From assembly GCF_902459775.1 (NCBI RefSeq), contig NZ_CABPSQ010000022.1:1-42603 (forward strand): 42,603 bases of DNA, in the 5' to 3' direction. Source of the DNA: Pandoraea captiosa (GTDB lineage: Bacteria; Pseudomonadota; Gammaproteobacteria; Burkholderiales; Burkholderiaceae). Below the pieces are notes generated by a model. It ran no database searches and had not been told where the DNA came from. It saw only the letters and a list, made by a program, of their open reading frames with translations. Shown piece after piece: positions 7,363 through 16,902 of this stretch (within the stretch, counting starts at the first letter, position 1; each line of letters opens with the position of its first letter). Both the position numbers and the translations under genes were made by a program.

Positions 7363-7797
7363 TCAGGACCGCTGCGCCAGTTCTTCGGCAAGCCACGTCA
7401 ACGGAGGCAATGCGGCCGGAAGCAACGGCTCGACGCTCACCGGCGGATGTTCCCAAGCGAGTGCCTGCCCTTCCTTGCCATGAGGCTCGCCCTGCCATGC
7501 CGTGACCTTGCAGAAGTGCAGCCGCACATAGGCGTGCGGATAATCATGCTCCAGCACGCGCCACGGGGCGCAGCGCTCGACCGTCACGCCAAGCTCTTCG
7601 TGCAGTTCGCGCGCCAATGCGGCAGCCACCGACTCGCCCGCTTCAAGCTTGCCGCCGGGGAATTCCCAGTAACCGGCATAAGGCTTGCCCGCCGGACGTT
7701 GCCCCAGCAGCACCGCCCCATCCGGGCGCACCATCACACCGACAGCCACTTCCGTGACGGGACGCCCATCGGGCGCAGTTTGCTTCACATCTGTCAT
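7363..7797 (-). CDS. mutT: Nudix hydrolase, MutT-type 8-oxo-dGTP diphosphatase
   Basis: This 144-aa protein has a complete Nudix box at about residues 49-71 (GGKLEAGES ... RELHEELGV), matching GX5EX7REUXEEXGU with the metal-binding glutamates in place. The genomic neighbourhood (secA, argJ, this gene) and the WEFPGGK lead-in match MutT, which hydrolyses 8-oxo-dGTP to prevent A:T-to-C:G transversions. The ATG at 7797 was chosen because the Nudix fold starts shortly after it and an AGGTG element precedes it. A longer in-frame extension to 7899 would overlap the DUF815 gene and adds non-conserved residues. Substrate assignment within Nudix proteins is an inference. Confidence 0.88.
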   Translation of the reverse strand: MTDVKQTAPDGRPVTEVAVGVMVRPDGAVLLGQRPAGKPYAGYWEFPGGKLEAGESVAAALARELHEELGVTVERCAPWRVLEHDYPHAYVRLHFCKVTAWQGEPHGKEGQALAWEHPPVSVEPLLPAALPPLTWLAEELAQRS

Positions 7798-7895
7798 ATC
7801 GCTACACCTACCGTATCTCTTGTCTGGACGGGGCGGCACGCCGAGCGCATCGACTTGCCCGTGCCGCCGAAATGCTGCCCAAGTGCCGCTCAGAC

Positions 7896-8777
7896 TCACG
7901 ACGCCTGCGACGCCCCACGCTGCTTGCCCGCCCAGTCGCGCGCAAACTGGAACGCCACACGCCCCGAGCGCGACCCGCGCTCAAGCGCCCAGATCAGCGC
8001 CTCCTGACGCGCACTCTCCGTTTGCTCGGCCGGCACACCGAAGTGCTGCAACCAATGGCCGACGATCGTCAGGTAGTCATCCTGCTTGAACGGATAGAAA
8101 CTGACCCACAGCCCGAAGCGCTCGGACAGCGAAATCTTTTCCTCGATCACTTCCCCCGGATGGATCTCACCGTCGTCGGTATGGCGATAGCTCTCGTTGT
8201 CCTTCATGTACTCCGGCAGCAAGTGACGGCGGTTGGACGTCGCGTAGATCAGCACGTTATCCGACTGGGCTGCCACAGATCCATCCAGCGCGACCTTGAG
8301 TGCCTTGTAACCGGATTCACCGTCTTCGAACGACAGATCGTCACAGAAAACGACGAAGCGTTCGGGACGCTGCGAAATCAGATCGACGATGTCGCCCAGA
8401 TCCGTCAGGTCATCCTTGTCGACTTCGATCAGACGCAGCCCCTCGGACGCATACTGATTCAGACACGCCTTGATGAGCGACGACTTGCCCGTGCCACGCG
8501 CACCGGTGAGCAGCACGTTATTGGCCGGTTCGCCGCGCACGAACTGGCGGGTGTTCTGCTCGATCAGCGCCTTCTGACGCTCGATGTTCTGCAAATCGTC
8601 CAGCGTGATGGCCGAGACGTGTGCGACCGGTTGCAGGAAGCCACGTCCCTGCTTCTTGCGCCAGCGGAACGCCGTGGCGACGCTCCAGTCGATCTCGGGG
8701 GCAGCCGGGGGCAGCATTGCCTCCAGCCGTGCCAGCACGCCTTCCGCGCGCGTCAGGAATTGTTCCAGTTTGTCCAT
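7896..8777 (-). CDS. DUF815 family AAA-type ATPase
   Basis: This 293-aa protein belongs to the DUF815 P-loop ATPases. Walker A GARGTGKS is at residues 92-99, the Walker B-like VVFCDDLSFED at about 142-152, and a sensor-type segment IYATSNRRHLLPE follows. The N-terminal 80 residues are helical and lack known catalytic motifs. The biochemical role of DUF815 proteins is not established as far as I know. The gene sits between argJ and mutT on the same strand, 98 bp from mutT and 247 bp from argJ, an arrangement I recognise from other Burkholderiales. No membrane segment or signal peptide is visible, so it is probably cytosolic. Confidence 0.88.
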   Translation of the reverse strand: MDKLEQFLTRAEGVLARLEAMLPPAAPEIDWSVATAFRWRKKQGRGFLQPVAHVSAITLDDLQNIERQKALIEQNTRQFVRGEPANNVLLTGARGTGKSSLIKACLNQYASEGLRLIEVDKDDLTDLGDIVDLISQRPERFVVFCDDLSFEDGESGYKALKVALDGSVAAQSDNVLIYATSNRRHLLPEYMKDNESYRHTDDGEIHPGEVIEEKISLSERFGLWVSFYPFKQDDYLTIVGHWLQHFGVPAEQTESARQEALIWALERGSRSGRVAFQFARDWAGKQRGASQAS

Positions 8778-9024
8778 GCTTCGAAATCCCCGCGCCGCTC
8801 ATGGGCGCTCGTGTCGATGCTGCCAGGTGTTGTCGTTTCCCTTCGCTGTGCGCCACGGTGCTTGTGCCACCAACCGACGATGCGTCCGATGCCGAGATAC
8901 CCGAGCGATCGAACGCGCAAACTCACCGGCGCAGCGCCAATGCCGGTCAGGCATCGGCCGCCCGCGCCGACGGCCCTGGCTTCCTGTGGGAAGCCGAATC
9001 CGATTCAGGCCGTCGCGTCAGGTC

Positions 9025-10254
9025 TCAAGAGCGGTAATCCGCGTTGATGCTCACGTAGTCGTGCGAAAGGTCGCACGTCCACAACGTTGCCGCAGCGTCG
9101 CCACGACCGAGCACCACGCGTACCGTAATTTCACTTTGCTTCATCACGCGCTGGCCATCTTCTTCCCGGTAGTCCGCATTACGGCCACCGGCGCGCGCAA
9201 CGAGCACGTCGTCCAGATAGAGATCGATTTTGCTGACGTCCAGATCGTTCACGCCCGCATAGCCGATCGCGGCCAGAATACGGCCTAGATTCGGATCCGA
9301 CGCAAAGAACGCGGTCTTCACCAGCGGTGAATGGCCAATGGCGTACGCGATCTGACGGCACTCGGCCACATCACGACCGCCTTCGACCGTCACGGTGATG
9401 AACTTGGTCGCGCCTTCGCCGTCGCGCACAATCAGTTGCGCGAGTTCTTGCGAGATCGAGAGCAGCGCGTCGCGGAACGCCACGAAGGCCGCCGTATCCG
9501 TGCTTGCGATTTCCGGCAACTCGGTCTGACCGGTGGCCGCGACGATAAACGAATCGTTGGTGGACGTATCGCCGTCGATCGTGATGGCGTTGAACGAACG
9601 GTCGGCCACGAACTTCACCAGGGCATCGAGCACCGGCTGCGCCACGCGGGCATTGGTGCCGACGAAACCGAGCATGGTCGCCATGTTCGGCTTGATCATG
9701 CCTGCGCCCTTGCTCACACCCGTGAGTACGATCGTGTGACCGTCGATCACGAGCTGGCGTGACGCCGCCTTGGGCAACGTATCGGTCGTCATGATCGACT
9801 GCGCGGCTTCGTACCAGTGTGCGGGCGCCAGATTGCCAATAGCCTGCGGGAGCCCCGCGACGAGGCGGTCCACCGGCAGCGGCTCCAGAATCACGCCCGT
9901 CGAGAACGGCAGAATCTGGTTCGACGACACGTTCAGCAGCTTGGCGAGCGCATCGCACGTGGCGCGCGTCGCGAGCATGCCCGGCTCGCCGGTACCGGCG
10001 TTGGCGTTCCCCGTGTTGACGACGAGGGCCCGAATGCCCGCTTTGGCCGCGAGATGCTCCTTGCACACCGTCACCGGCGCAGCACAGAAGCGATTCGTCG
10101 TGAAAACGCCGGACACCGTGCTGCCGGGCGCCAGTCGCATGACCAGCACGTCCTTGCGGTTCGGTTTGCGGATGTTGGCTTCGGCCCAGCCCAGTTCCAC
10201 GCCCGGAACGGCGTGCAGTTGGGAGGCTTCGATCGAGGGGAAATTGACGGCCAT
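9025..10254 (-). CDS. argJ: Bifunctional glutamate N-acetyltransferase / ornithine acetyltransferase
   Basis: This 409-aa protein is ArgJ, which transfers acetyl from N-acetylornithine to glutamate in the cyclic arginine pathway. Bifunctional forms also use acetyl-CoA. The self-cleavage site is visible as KPNMATML, with the nucleophile Thr193 that becomes the N terminus of the beta chain. Other family blocks are [12 protein letters not shown] and the C-terminal [19 protein letters not shown] 10254 begins the conserved MAVNFPS stretch; the longer upstream reading (to 10473) runs through the secA terminator and is rejected. It lies downstream of secA, which is separated by a strong hairpin at 10371-10405, so it may have its own promoter in 10255-10370. 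None is obvious. Confidence 0.95.
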   Translation of the reverse strand: MAVNFPSIEASQLHAVPGVELGWAEANIRKPNRKDVLVMRLAPGSTVSGVFTTNRFCAAPVTVCKEHLAAKAGIRALVVNTGNANAGTGEPGMLATRATCDALAKLLNVSSNQILPFSTGVILEPLPVDRLVAGLPQAIGNLAPAHWYEAAQSIMTTDTLPKAASRQLVIDGHTIVLTGVSKGAGMIKPNMATMLGFVGTNARVAQPVLDALVKFVADRSFNAITIDGDTSTNDSFIVAATGQTELPEIASTDTAAFVAFRDALLSISQELAQLIVRDGEGATKFITVTVEGGRDVAECRQIAYAIGHSPLVKTAFFASDPNLGRILAAIGYAGVNDLDVSKIDLYLDDVLVARAGGRNADYREEDGQRVMKQSEITVRVVLGRGDAAATLWTCDLSHDYVSINADYRS

Positions 10255-10370
10255 GAGGGTTCGCCCGCGAGAGATAAGGTTGCAGCTCCCGCCCTGGCGA
10301 TGTCGGCACGACAGCCCGCCGGGGCGGCGGTTGATCGGTGCGGCCGGTGGCAAAAAACCGGCGCTACAAA

Positions 10371-10405
10371 CGACGCGGCGCCGATAAGGAGTCGGCGCCG
10401 CGTCG
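10371..10405 (-). terminator. Strong hairpin downstream of secA
   Basis: A perfect 14-bp GC-rich inverted repeat (10371-10384 with 10392-10405, 7-nt loop) starts 13 bp past the secA stop. On the minus strand it is followed by TTTG and, about 10 nt further, a TTTTTT run. It probably terminates or attenuates secA transcription before argJ. Confidence 0.7.
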
Positions 10406-10418
10406 ATCGGTTCACATC

Positions 10419-13226
10419 TTAAGACAGTTTGCCGTGGCAGTGCTTGAATTTCTTGCCACTGCCGCAGGGGCACGGATCGTTACGTCCGACCTTCGGCAGG
10501 AAATCGCCGCCGGCCGATGCTGCGGCACCCGCGCCCGCCGCCGCTTGCGCGAGCGCTGCCACCACAGGACGCCCAGCGTCCTCGTCGACCTCGCCTTCAC
10601 CGCCCACCGTCTCGAGTTCGTCATGCTTGAACTCGATGTTGACCAGACCGCCGGCGTTGTCGTCGAGCGATTCCGTGGCCTGTTCGAGTTCTTCCTGCGA
10701 CTGGATGCGCACGTTCATGATGACGCGCGTGACTTCCAGCTTAATCGTCTCGAGCAACTGTGCGAACAGTTCGAACGCTTCACGCTTGTATTCCTGCTTC
10801 GGATTTTTCTGTGCGTAGCCGCGCAGATGAATCCCCTGACGCAGGTGATCGAGCGCCGCCAGATGCTCGCGCCAGTTCGAATCCACGCTTTGCAGCATGA
10901 CCGAGCGCTCGAAACCGGAGAACGACTCACGCCCGACCAGATCGACCTTGGCGTTGTACGACGCTTCGGCGGCATCCATGACTTCCTTGAGGATGTCCTC
11001 GTCGTCGATCTCTTCCGTGCCTTCGATGCGCGATTGCAGCGGCAAGTCGAGCTGCCACTCTTCGCGCAGCACCGTCTCCAGGCCCTTCAGGTCCCACTGC
11101 TCTTCCACGGTGCCGGCCGGCACATAGTTACGCACCAGATCCTCGAACACGCTCTGGCGCATGCCTGCGATGGTCTCCGAGACGTCTTGCGCTTCGAGCA
11201 GTTCGTTACGCTGCTGGTAAATCACCTTGCGCTGGTCGTTGGCAACGTCGTCATACTCGAGCAATTGCTTACGCACGTCGAAGTTACGGGCTTCGACCTT
11301 GCGCTGTGCCGACTCGATCGAGCGCGTGACGATGCCCGCTTCGATCGCTTCGCCTTCCGGCATCTTCAGACGATCCATGATCGCGCGCACGCGATCACCG
11401 GCAAAAATGCGCAGCAGCGGATCTTCCAGCGACAGGTAGAAGCGCGACGAGCCCGGGTCGCCCTGACGGCCGGAACGGCCACGCAACTGGTTGTCGATAC
11501 GGCGCGACTCGTGGCGCTCGGTACCGATGATGTGCAGACCGCCGGCGGTCTTCACCTGCTCGTGCAGGCCTTGCCACTCGTCCTGCAACTGCTTGATGCG
11601 GGCTTGCTTGTCGGCGTCGGAGAGTGAAGCGTCGGCTTCGATGAACGCCGATTGCTTCTCGACGTTGCCGCCCAGCACGATGTCGGTACCACGACCGGCC
11701 ATGTTGGTCGCAATGGTGATCACGCCCGGACGGCCTGCCTGCGCCACGATCTCGGCTTCACGCTGGTGCTGCTTGGCGTTGAGCACCTGATGCGGCAGCT
11801 TCTCGCGCGTGAGCAGTTGGGAGAGATACTCCGACGTCTCGATCGAGGTCGTGCCGACCAGCACCGGCTGACCACGCTCCACGCACCCGCGAATGTCCTT
11901 GATGACGGCGTCGTACTTTTCCTTGGCCGTCTTGTAGATCTGATCCTGACGGTCGATGCGCTTGGGCACGCGGTTCGTCGGAATCACCACCGTCTCGAGA
12001 CGATAGATTTCGTTGAATTCGAACGCTTCCGTGTCCGCCGTGCCCGTCATGCCCGAGAGCTTGGCGTACATGCGGAAGTAATTCTGGAACGTGATCGAGG
12101 CGAGCGTCTGGTTCTCGTGCTGGATCTTGACGCGCTCCTTCGCTTCGACCGCCTGATGCAGGCCTTCGGACCAGCGGCGACCAGCCATCAGACGACCGGT
12201 GAATTCGTCGACGATGACGATCTCGTCGTTCTGCACCACGTAATGCTGGTCTTTGTGGAACAGCGTGTGTGCACGCAGCGCGGCGTACACGTGGTGCATG
12301 AGCGTGATGTTCTGCGGCGCGTAAAGGCTGTCGCCCTCGGCGATCATGCCCCACTCCGCGAGCAGTTGCTCGGCCTTCTCGTGGCCGCGCTCGGTCAGGA
12401 ATACCTGACGGCCCTTCTCGTCGAGCGTGTAATCGCCCGGCACTTCGACACCGGTGCCATCGGCCTTTTCTTCGCCGATCTGACGCTCAAGCATCGCCGG
12501 CAGGCGATCCATCTTCACATACAGTTCAGTGTGATCTTCGGCCTGGCCCGAGATGATCAGCGGCGTGCGCGCTTCGTCGATCAGGATCGAGTCCACTTCG
12601 TCGACGATGGCGTAGTTGAGCGTACGTTGCACCCGCTGCTCGGTCTCGTAGACCATGTTGTCGCGCAGGTAGTCGAAACCGAACTCGTTGTTCGTCCCGT
12701 ACGTGATGTCGGCGGCGTAGGCGGCCTGCTTCTGATCGTGCGGCATCTGCGACAGGTTGATACCCACCGACAGGCCGAGGAAGTTGTACAGACGCGCCAT
12801 CCACTCGGCGTCGCGTTGCGCCAGATAATCGTTGACGGTCACAACGTGCACGCCCTTGCCCGAGAGCGCGTTCAGATAAGCGGGCAATGTGGCGACGAGC
12901 GTCTTGCCCTCGCCCGTGCGCATTTCGGCGATCTTGCCGAAGTGCAACACCATACCGCCGATGAGCTGAACGTCGAAGTGCCGCATCTTGAGCACCCGCT
13001 TACCGGCCTCGCGGCATACGGCAAAGGCTTCGACGAGCAACGAATCCACGCTCGCCCCCTGGGCGATACGTTGCTTGAATTCCTCGGTCTTGCCGCGCAG
13101 TTGCTCATCGCTCAGCTGGGCGATTTGCGGCTCAAGGGCGTTAATCGCCGCGACGGTTTTCTGGTACTGCTTGATGAGCCGCTGGTTGCGGCTGCCAAAT
13201 ACTTTTTTAAGAAGACCGGGAATCAT
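10419..13226 (-). CDS. secA: Preprotein translocase ATPase SecA
   Basis: SecA (935 aa from the chosen start) is the ATP-driven motor pushing preproteins through SecYEG. Walker A MRTGEGKT is at residues 102-109, followed by the VTVNDYLA and [15 protein letters not shown] segments and Walker B in [23 protein letters not shown] and [11 protein letters not shown] lie in the second nucleotide-binding domain. The C-terminal zinc motif [14 protein letters not shown] for SecB binding is intact. Start choice is uncertain. ATG 13226 matches the conserved family N terminus ([13 protein letters not shown]) but has no Shine-Dalgarno, while an in-frame ATG at 13262 has a weak GAGGAA upstream and would add 12 residues. 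It is divergent from the dciA-like gene. Confidence 0.96.
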   Translation of the reverse strand: MIPGLLKKVFGSRNQRLIKQYQKTVAAINALEPQIAQLSDEQLRGKTEEFKQRIAQGASVDSLLVEAFAVCREAGKRVLKMRHFDVQLIGGMVLHFGKIAEMRTGEGKTLVATLPAYLNALSGKGVHVVTVNDYLAQRDAEWMARLYNFLGLSVGINLSQMPHDQKQAAYAADITYGTNNEFGFDYLRDNMVYETEQRVQRTLNYAIVDEVDSILIDEARTPLIISGQAEDHTELYVKMDRLPAMLERQIGEEKADGTGVEVPGDYTLDEKGRQVFLTERGHEKAEQLLAEWGMIAEGDSLYAPQNITLMHHVYAALRAHTLFHKDQHYVVQNDEIVIVDEFTGRLMAGRRWSEGLHQAVEAKERVKIQHENQTLASITFQNYFRMYAKLSGMTGTADTEAFEFNEIYRLETVVIPTNRVPKRIDRQDQIYKTAKEKYDAVIKDIRGCVERGQPVLVGTTSIETSEYLSQLLTREKLPHQVLNAKQHQREAEIVAQAGRPGVITIATNMAGRGTDIVLGGNVEKQSAFIEADASLSDADKQARIKQLQDEWQGLHEQVKTAGGLHIIGTERHESRRIDNQLRGRSGRQGDPGSSRFYLSLEDPLLRIFAGDRVRAIMDRLKMPEGEAIEAGIVTRSIESAQRKVEARNFDVRKQLLEYDDVANDQRKVIYQQRNELLEAQDVSETIAGMRQSVFEDLVRNYVPAGTVEEQWDLKGLETVLREEWQLDLPLQSRIEGTEEIDDEDILKEVMDAAEASYNAKVDLVGRESFSGFERSVMLQSVDSNWREHLAALDHLRQGIHLRGYAQKNPKQEYKREAFELFAQLLETIKLEVTRVIMNVRIQSQEELEQATESLDDNAGGLVNIEFKHDELETVGGEGEVDEDAGRPVVAALAQAAAGAGAAASAGGDFLPKVGRNDPCPCGSGKKFKHCHGKLS

Positions 13227-13414
13227 CGGATCACTGGTTAGGGCGGCAAATGTCGTTCGCATCCGTGCAGCTGTTCCTCGGACGGAAGCTCACCCCGGAG
13301 TTGTCCCCCATGAGTAACCATCCGCCTGCGGCGTCTGCGCGCTGCGGGTCACCGTGTTTGGCACTCTGGCCGAACGCCGGTTCGATATATGTACTGAAAA
13401 ATGGATTCTAGCAT

Positions 13415-13423
13415 GCTGTCGTG
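13415..13423 (-). promoter_or_regulatory. Candidate extended -10 promoter for secA
   Basis: On the minus strand TGCTAGAAT reads as an extended -10 (TGnTAGAAT). No convincing -35 is seen 17 bp upstream. The expected start would leave an untranslated leader of about 180 nt before secA, in which a short open frame is noted. Confidence 0.38.
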
Positions 13424-13505
13424 GCGCGCCCCGGCAGCGCCTGAGGTCGACAATCCGGTGTTTTCCGACGACGGCAGGAGGCGACGTCCGATCGCGGGGT
13501 AAAAT

Positions 13506-13997
13506 ATGCGGCGACATCCGTCTCATCATATGAAACGACCCAAAGCACCCCGCGTTGCCCGCCCGCTCACCGATTTGCTATCCGCATCCGACGGTGCCGG
13601 TTCGCTGCTGGTCGCCGCCGAACAACTGGGGCGGCTGGAACGAGACGTCCACGCGCTGCTTCCCCCTGCCCTTGCGGGAAGTGTGCGGCTCGCGCCGCCG
13701 CGCGAAGGCGCGCTCGTTTTCCTGGTATCGAACAACGCGCTGGCCGCGCGCTTGCGGCAGCAGACGCCCTCGTTGATCGAGGGCCTGGCCACACGCGGGT
13801 GGCTGATCCGTACGATCCGGATCCGCGTGAGCATCGCCGCGCCTGAGCCGCAGAAGCCGCCCAAGGAGGCGCGGCTTTCCCGGCAGGGGCTGGTGAGCCT
13901 GCGCGACCTGCGCGACTCGCTGGAACCCTCTCCGCTGCGTGACGCGCTCGCCCGACTGGTTTCGCGTCACTCTTACGGCGGTACGCGCAAGCCGTAA
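13506..13997 (+). CDS. dciA: DUF721 protein, DciA-like replicative helicase loader
   Basis: This 163-aa basic protein carries the DUF721 fold at about residues 20-110, with helical LLSASDGAGSLLVAAEQL, the LPPALAGSVRLA segment and the strand VFLVSNNALAARLRQQTP. DUF721 proteins include DciA, the ancestral bacterial loader of DnaB that replaces DnaC. The position between secA and lpxC is the same as in many proteobacteria, for example Pseudomonas. ATG 13506 is used; ATG 13530 is a possible alternative and neither has a strong Shine-Dalgarno. The gene is divergent from secA and convergent with lpxC, sharing a terminator. The functional assignment rests on domain and context. Confidence 0.75.
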   Translation: MRRHPSHHMKRPKAPRVARPLTDLLSASDGAGSLLVAAEQLGRLERDVHALLPPALAGSVRLAPPREGALVFLVSNNALAARLRQQTPSLIEGLATRGWLIRTIRIRVSIAAPEPQKPPKEARLSRQGLVSLRDLRDSLEPSPLRDALARLVSRHSYGGTRKP

Positions 13998-14044
13998 CGC
14001 CCCCGAGGAATCCGGACGCCGAAAACGCATGCGCGTCAAATAAA

Positions 14045-14068
14045 AAAGCGCCGGATTTCCGGCGCTTT
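14045..14068. terminator. Bidirectional terminator between dciA and lpxC
   Basis: A perfect 10-bp stem AAAGCGCCGG/CCGGCGCTTT (14045-14054 with 14059-14068) has loop ATTT. It is flanked by an A-run and a T-rich tail, which suits termination of both convergent genes. Confidence 0.9.
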
Positions 14069-14122
14069 CCTTTTGTTACATCCGCGTCGCCCAATGCACC
14101 GGGCCCCGACGTTTTGCGTGAC

Positions 14123-15037
14123 TTACGCGAACTGCGTCTGCGGTTCGAACTGGAAGCCGCGCGGTGCATCTTCTGCGCGCTCGAATGTCACGATTTCGTA
14201 GGCTTCCTGTGCGAGAAGCTCGCGCAGCAACTGGTTGTTCAGACCGTGTCCCGACTTGTATGCGGTGTACGACGCGAGCAACGGATGACCGATCACATAC
14301 AGATCACCGATAGCGTCGAGCATCTTGTGCTTCACGAACTCGTCGTCGTAACGCAGACCGTCGTTGTTCAGAATTCGGTACTCGTCGAGCACGATTGCGT
14401 TATCCATGCTGCCGCCACGCGCCAGCCCCAGTTCGCGCAGCATCTCGACTTCGTGTGCGAAGCCGAACGTGCGAGCACGCGCGATCTCTTTCGCGTACGA
14501 CGTCTGGGCAAAGTCGATCTCGAGTGCCTGGCCCGTGCGATCGACTGCCGGATGACGGAAGTCGATGGTGAACTTGAGCTTGAAGCCATCGAACGGATCG
14601 AGACGAGCCAGTTTGTCGCCTTCGCGAATTTCGACCGGTTTCGTCACGCGAATGAACTTCTTTGCCGCGGGCTGCTCTTCGATGCCCGCCGACTGGATCA
14701 GGAAGACGAACGTCGCAGCACTGCCGTCCATGATCGGAATTTCTTCGGCGGTCACGTCGACATACAGGTTGTCGATGCCCAGACCCGCGCATGCCGACAT
14801 CAGGTGTTCCACCGTGGACACCCGCGCACCATCCTTTTGCAGCACCGAAGCAAGCCGCGTGTCGCCGATCGCCATCGCCGACGCCGGAATCTCCACAGGA
14901 GGATTCAGATCGGTACGGCAAAAGACGATGCCCGTATCGGGCGGCGCTGGACGCAACGACAACTCGACCTTGCGACCGGAGTGCAAGCCGATGCCGACTG
15001 TCTTGGCGATGGATTTGAGAGTGCGCTGCTTAAGCAT
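14123..15037 (-). CDS. lpxC: UDP-3-O-acyl-N-acetylglucosamine deacetylase
   Basis: LpxC (304 aa) is the zinc deacetylase that commits UDP-acyl-GlcNAc to lipid A synthesis. The catalytic pair E77-H78 lies in STVEHLMSA, the zinc ligands H237 and D241 in HKMLDAIGD, and H264 in KSGHGLNNQ, each one residue from E. coli numbering. The length is normal. It begins at ATG 15037 with a weak Shine-Dalgarno and has its own extended -10 promoter just upstream, separated from ftsZ by 560 bp. It is therefore likely expressed separately from the dcw cluster, although it keeps the classical position after ftsZ. Confidence 0.97.
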   Translation of the reverse strand: MLKQRTLKSIAKTVGIGLHSGRKVELSLRPAPPDTGIVFCRTDLNPPVEIPASAMAIGDTRLASVLQKDGARVSTVEHLMSACAGLGIDNLYVDVTAEEIPIMDGSAATFVFLIQSAGIEEQPAAKKFIRVTKPVEIREGDKLARLDPFDGFKLKFTIDFRHPAVDRTGQALEIDFAQTSYAKEIARARTFGFAHEVEMLRELGLARGGSMDNAIVLDEYRILNNDGLRYDDEFVKHKMLDAIGDLYVIGHPLLASYTAYKSGHGLNNQLLRELLAQEAYEIVTFERAEDAPRGFQFEPQTQFA

Positions 15038-15079
15038 GCTATTTATTAAAACTATCAGACGCTAATGACCATAGATCGA

Positions 15080-15088
15080 ATTATATCA
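15080..15088 (-). promoter_or_regulatory. Extended -10 promoter for lpxC
   Basis: The minus strand shows TGATATAAT, a consensus -10 (TATAAT) with the extended TGn element. No good -35 is found, which extended -10 promoters tolerate. The predicted start is about 36-40 nt upstream of the lpxC ATG. Confidence 0.6.
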
Positions 15089-15597
15089 GATCGGCGCCTT
15101 CATCGCTGTGCCACAAACACAACGCTTCGTTACTAAACATTCCGAATGTTGCCTCATCGGACTGTCTCCGCCCATACCGCGTCACGAAACAACGTATTCG
15201 CGAAAATGGTCTTGCTTCATCTTAGACGTCAGGTCCGGGACCTGCGCGTCGAATCTGGTTCGGGGCACCCCGGCCACTGCGACGGAGGCATGCCGCAGCG
15301 GTCGGGGGGACAGACCCGCGAGACCGGGTCAGGGATCACGAACGCTTACCCGTAACGTTCGCCATCTGCGAGGCGTCGATACCTCTTGCGACTCTGGTTG
15401 TCGCAGCCACAAGGCATCTGCACGCGTCACAACCTTGCTGTATCGTCGGTCGGATGCCTACCGAGGCGCGCCTTCCCCACGCCACAGGGCATGGTAGTCG
15501 GAGCGACGGCGAATCCTCACGACGACCCGCGTAGGTCTCGCGATTCCCAAGGTGCGGCGGGCGCCGAGCACTGGCACCCGGCCCGCGCGCAACCCTG
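15089..15597. other. Long intergenic region between ftsZ and lpxC
   Basis: About 510 bp without a supported gene. Open frames here have no recognisable domain, atypical composition (Arg/Ser/Cys-rich) and no Shine-Dalgarno. A GC-rich 8-bp hairpin with one G-U pair (15558-15565 with 15573-15580) lies just past the ftsZ stop on the minus strand but lacks a T-run. It could slow or attenuate read-through from the dcw cluster. Nothing else is recognised. Confidence 0.5.
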
Positions 15598-16788
15598 TCA
15601 GTCGGCTTGCTTGCGCAGGAAGGCCGGAATGTCGTACGTGTCGACACCCTTTTCCTGCAACGCGGCGACGTGCGAGGCTGCGGTCTCGCGCGTGCTGCGC
15701 CACACGGCCGGCGTATCGAGCGCGCCGTAGTCCGTACCGGCGGCCTGACCGACGTTCGGCACGTGGCCCGTCGCGATCGGCATGTTGTCGGTACCGGTCT
15801 TGAGCAGCGTCATCGGTGCAGCAGCCTTCTTTGCCACCGCACGGCCCAGGCCGGTTGCCACGACGGTCACACGCAGTGCATCGCCCATCTTGTCGTCGTA
15901 GACGGTACCGAAAATCACGGTCGCATCTTCCGCGGCGTAGCTCTTGATGGTGTTCATCACTTCACGCGTTTCCGACAGACGCAGCGAACGCGATGCCGTG
16001 ATGTTCACCAGCACGCCACGTGCGCCCGACAGGTCCACCCCTTCGAGCAGCGGGCTTGCCACGGCTTGCTCGGCAGCCAGACGCGCACGATCGACACCTG
16101 CCACCGTCGCCGTCCCCATCATCGCCTTGCCCTGCTCGCCCATCACCGTCTTCACGTCTTCAAAGTCGACGTTCACGAGACCGTCGACGTTGATGATTTC
16201 GGCGATGCCTGCAACGGCGTTATGCAGCACGTCATCGGCGCACTGGAAGCACTTGTCCATTTCGGCATCGTCGCCCATGACTTCGAACAGCTTGTCATTG
16301 AGCACGACGATCAGCGAATCGACGTTGTCTTCGAGTTCCTGCGCGCCCGTCTCGGCCACACGCATACGCTTGCCGCCTTCGAACTCGAACGGCTTCGAGA
16401 CCACGCCAACGGTCAGAATGCCCATTTCCTTGGCGATCTGCGCAACCACTGGCGCCGCGCCCGTTCCCGTGCCGCCACCCATACCGGCGGTGATGAACAC
16501 CATGTGAGCGCCACGCAGGGCGTCGGCCACTCGCTCGCGCGCTTCTTCCGCAGCGGCACGGCCCATTTCCGGCTTTGCGCCAGCACCCAGCCCCGTCTTG
16601 CCGAGCTGAATGTTCACGCTGGCCTGCGAGCGGCCCAGTGCCTGAGCGTCGGTGTTCATGGCGATGAATTCCACGCCTTGCACACCACGGTTGATCATGT
16701 GCTGGACGGCATTGCCGCCAGCGCCACCAACACCCACCACCTTGATGATGGTGCCGTTGGTTTCCGTTTCCAACATTTCGAAGTTCAT
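15598..16788 (-). CDS. ftsZ: Cell division GTPase FtsZ
   Basis: FtsZ (396 aa) is the tubulin-like GTPase forming the Z ring. The nucleotide-binding glycine loop GGGTGTG is at residues 104-110. The synergy (T7) loop NVDFED is at 206-211, which supplies the catalytic aspartates to the next subunit. The C-terminal peptide DIPAFLRKQAD (386-396) binds FtsA, ZipA and ZapD. The linker between core and tail is short (roughly residues 320-385). A GGAGG Shine-Dalgarno precedes ATG 16788. It is the last dcw gene on this transcript, 114 bp after ftsA, with zapD present elsewhere in the window as a partner. Confidence 0.98.
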   Translation of the reverse strand: MNFEMLETETNGTIIKVVGVGGAGGNAVQHMINRGVQGVEFIAMNTDAQALGRSQASVNIQLGKTGLGAGAKPEMGRAAAEEARERVADALRGAHMVFITAGMGGGTGTGAAPVVAQIAKEMGILTVGVVSKPFEFEGGKRMRVAETGAQELEDNVDSLIVVLNDKLFEVMGDDAEMDKCFQCADDVLHNAVAGIAEIINVDGLVNVDFEDVKTVMGEQGKAMMGTATVAGVDRARLAAEQAVASPLLEGVDLSGARGVLVNITASRSLRLSETREVMNTIKSYAAEDATVIFGTVYDDKMGDALRVTVVATGLGRAVAKKAAAPMTLLKTGTDNMPIATGHVPNVGQAAGTDYGALDTPAVWRSTRETAASHVAALQEKGVDTYDIPAFLRKQAD

Positions 16789-16812
16789 AGCGCCTCCAGT
16801 GAATTAAAAGCA

Positions 16813-16873
16813 GATCCGGTACTGCGGGTCACGTGCCGCTCGGGTAAGCCGCGCGTGTTTTCAACACCGGATC
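16813..16873 (-). repeat. Inverted repeat in the ftsA-ftsZ intergenic region
   Basis: GATCCGGT (16813-16820) and ACCGGATC (16866-16873) form a perfect 8-bp inverted repeat 45 nt apart. A smaller hairpin GTGTT/AACAC (16855-16859 with 16863-16867) overlaps the distal arm. The structure lies in the leader of ftsZ and could influence its expression relative to ftsA. No promoter is clearly seen. Confidence 0.4.
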
Positions 16874-16902
16874 CACACCCCTCAAAAACTGCAAAAAACA
16901 CC

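Noticed and set aside
8978-8995. GGCTTCC/GGAAGCC hairpin after argJ as a terminator
   Set aside because: A perfect stem, but no T-run follows on the minus strand and the downstream gene is on the same strand, so it is not called as a terminator.
15108-15497. 129-codon frame between lpxC and ftsZ
   Set aside because: No Shine-Dalgarno, no recognisable domain, composition unlike neighbouring genes.
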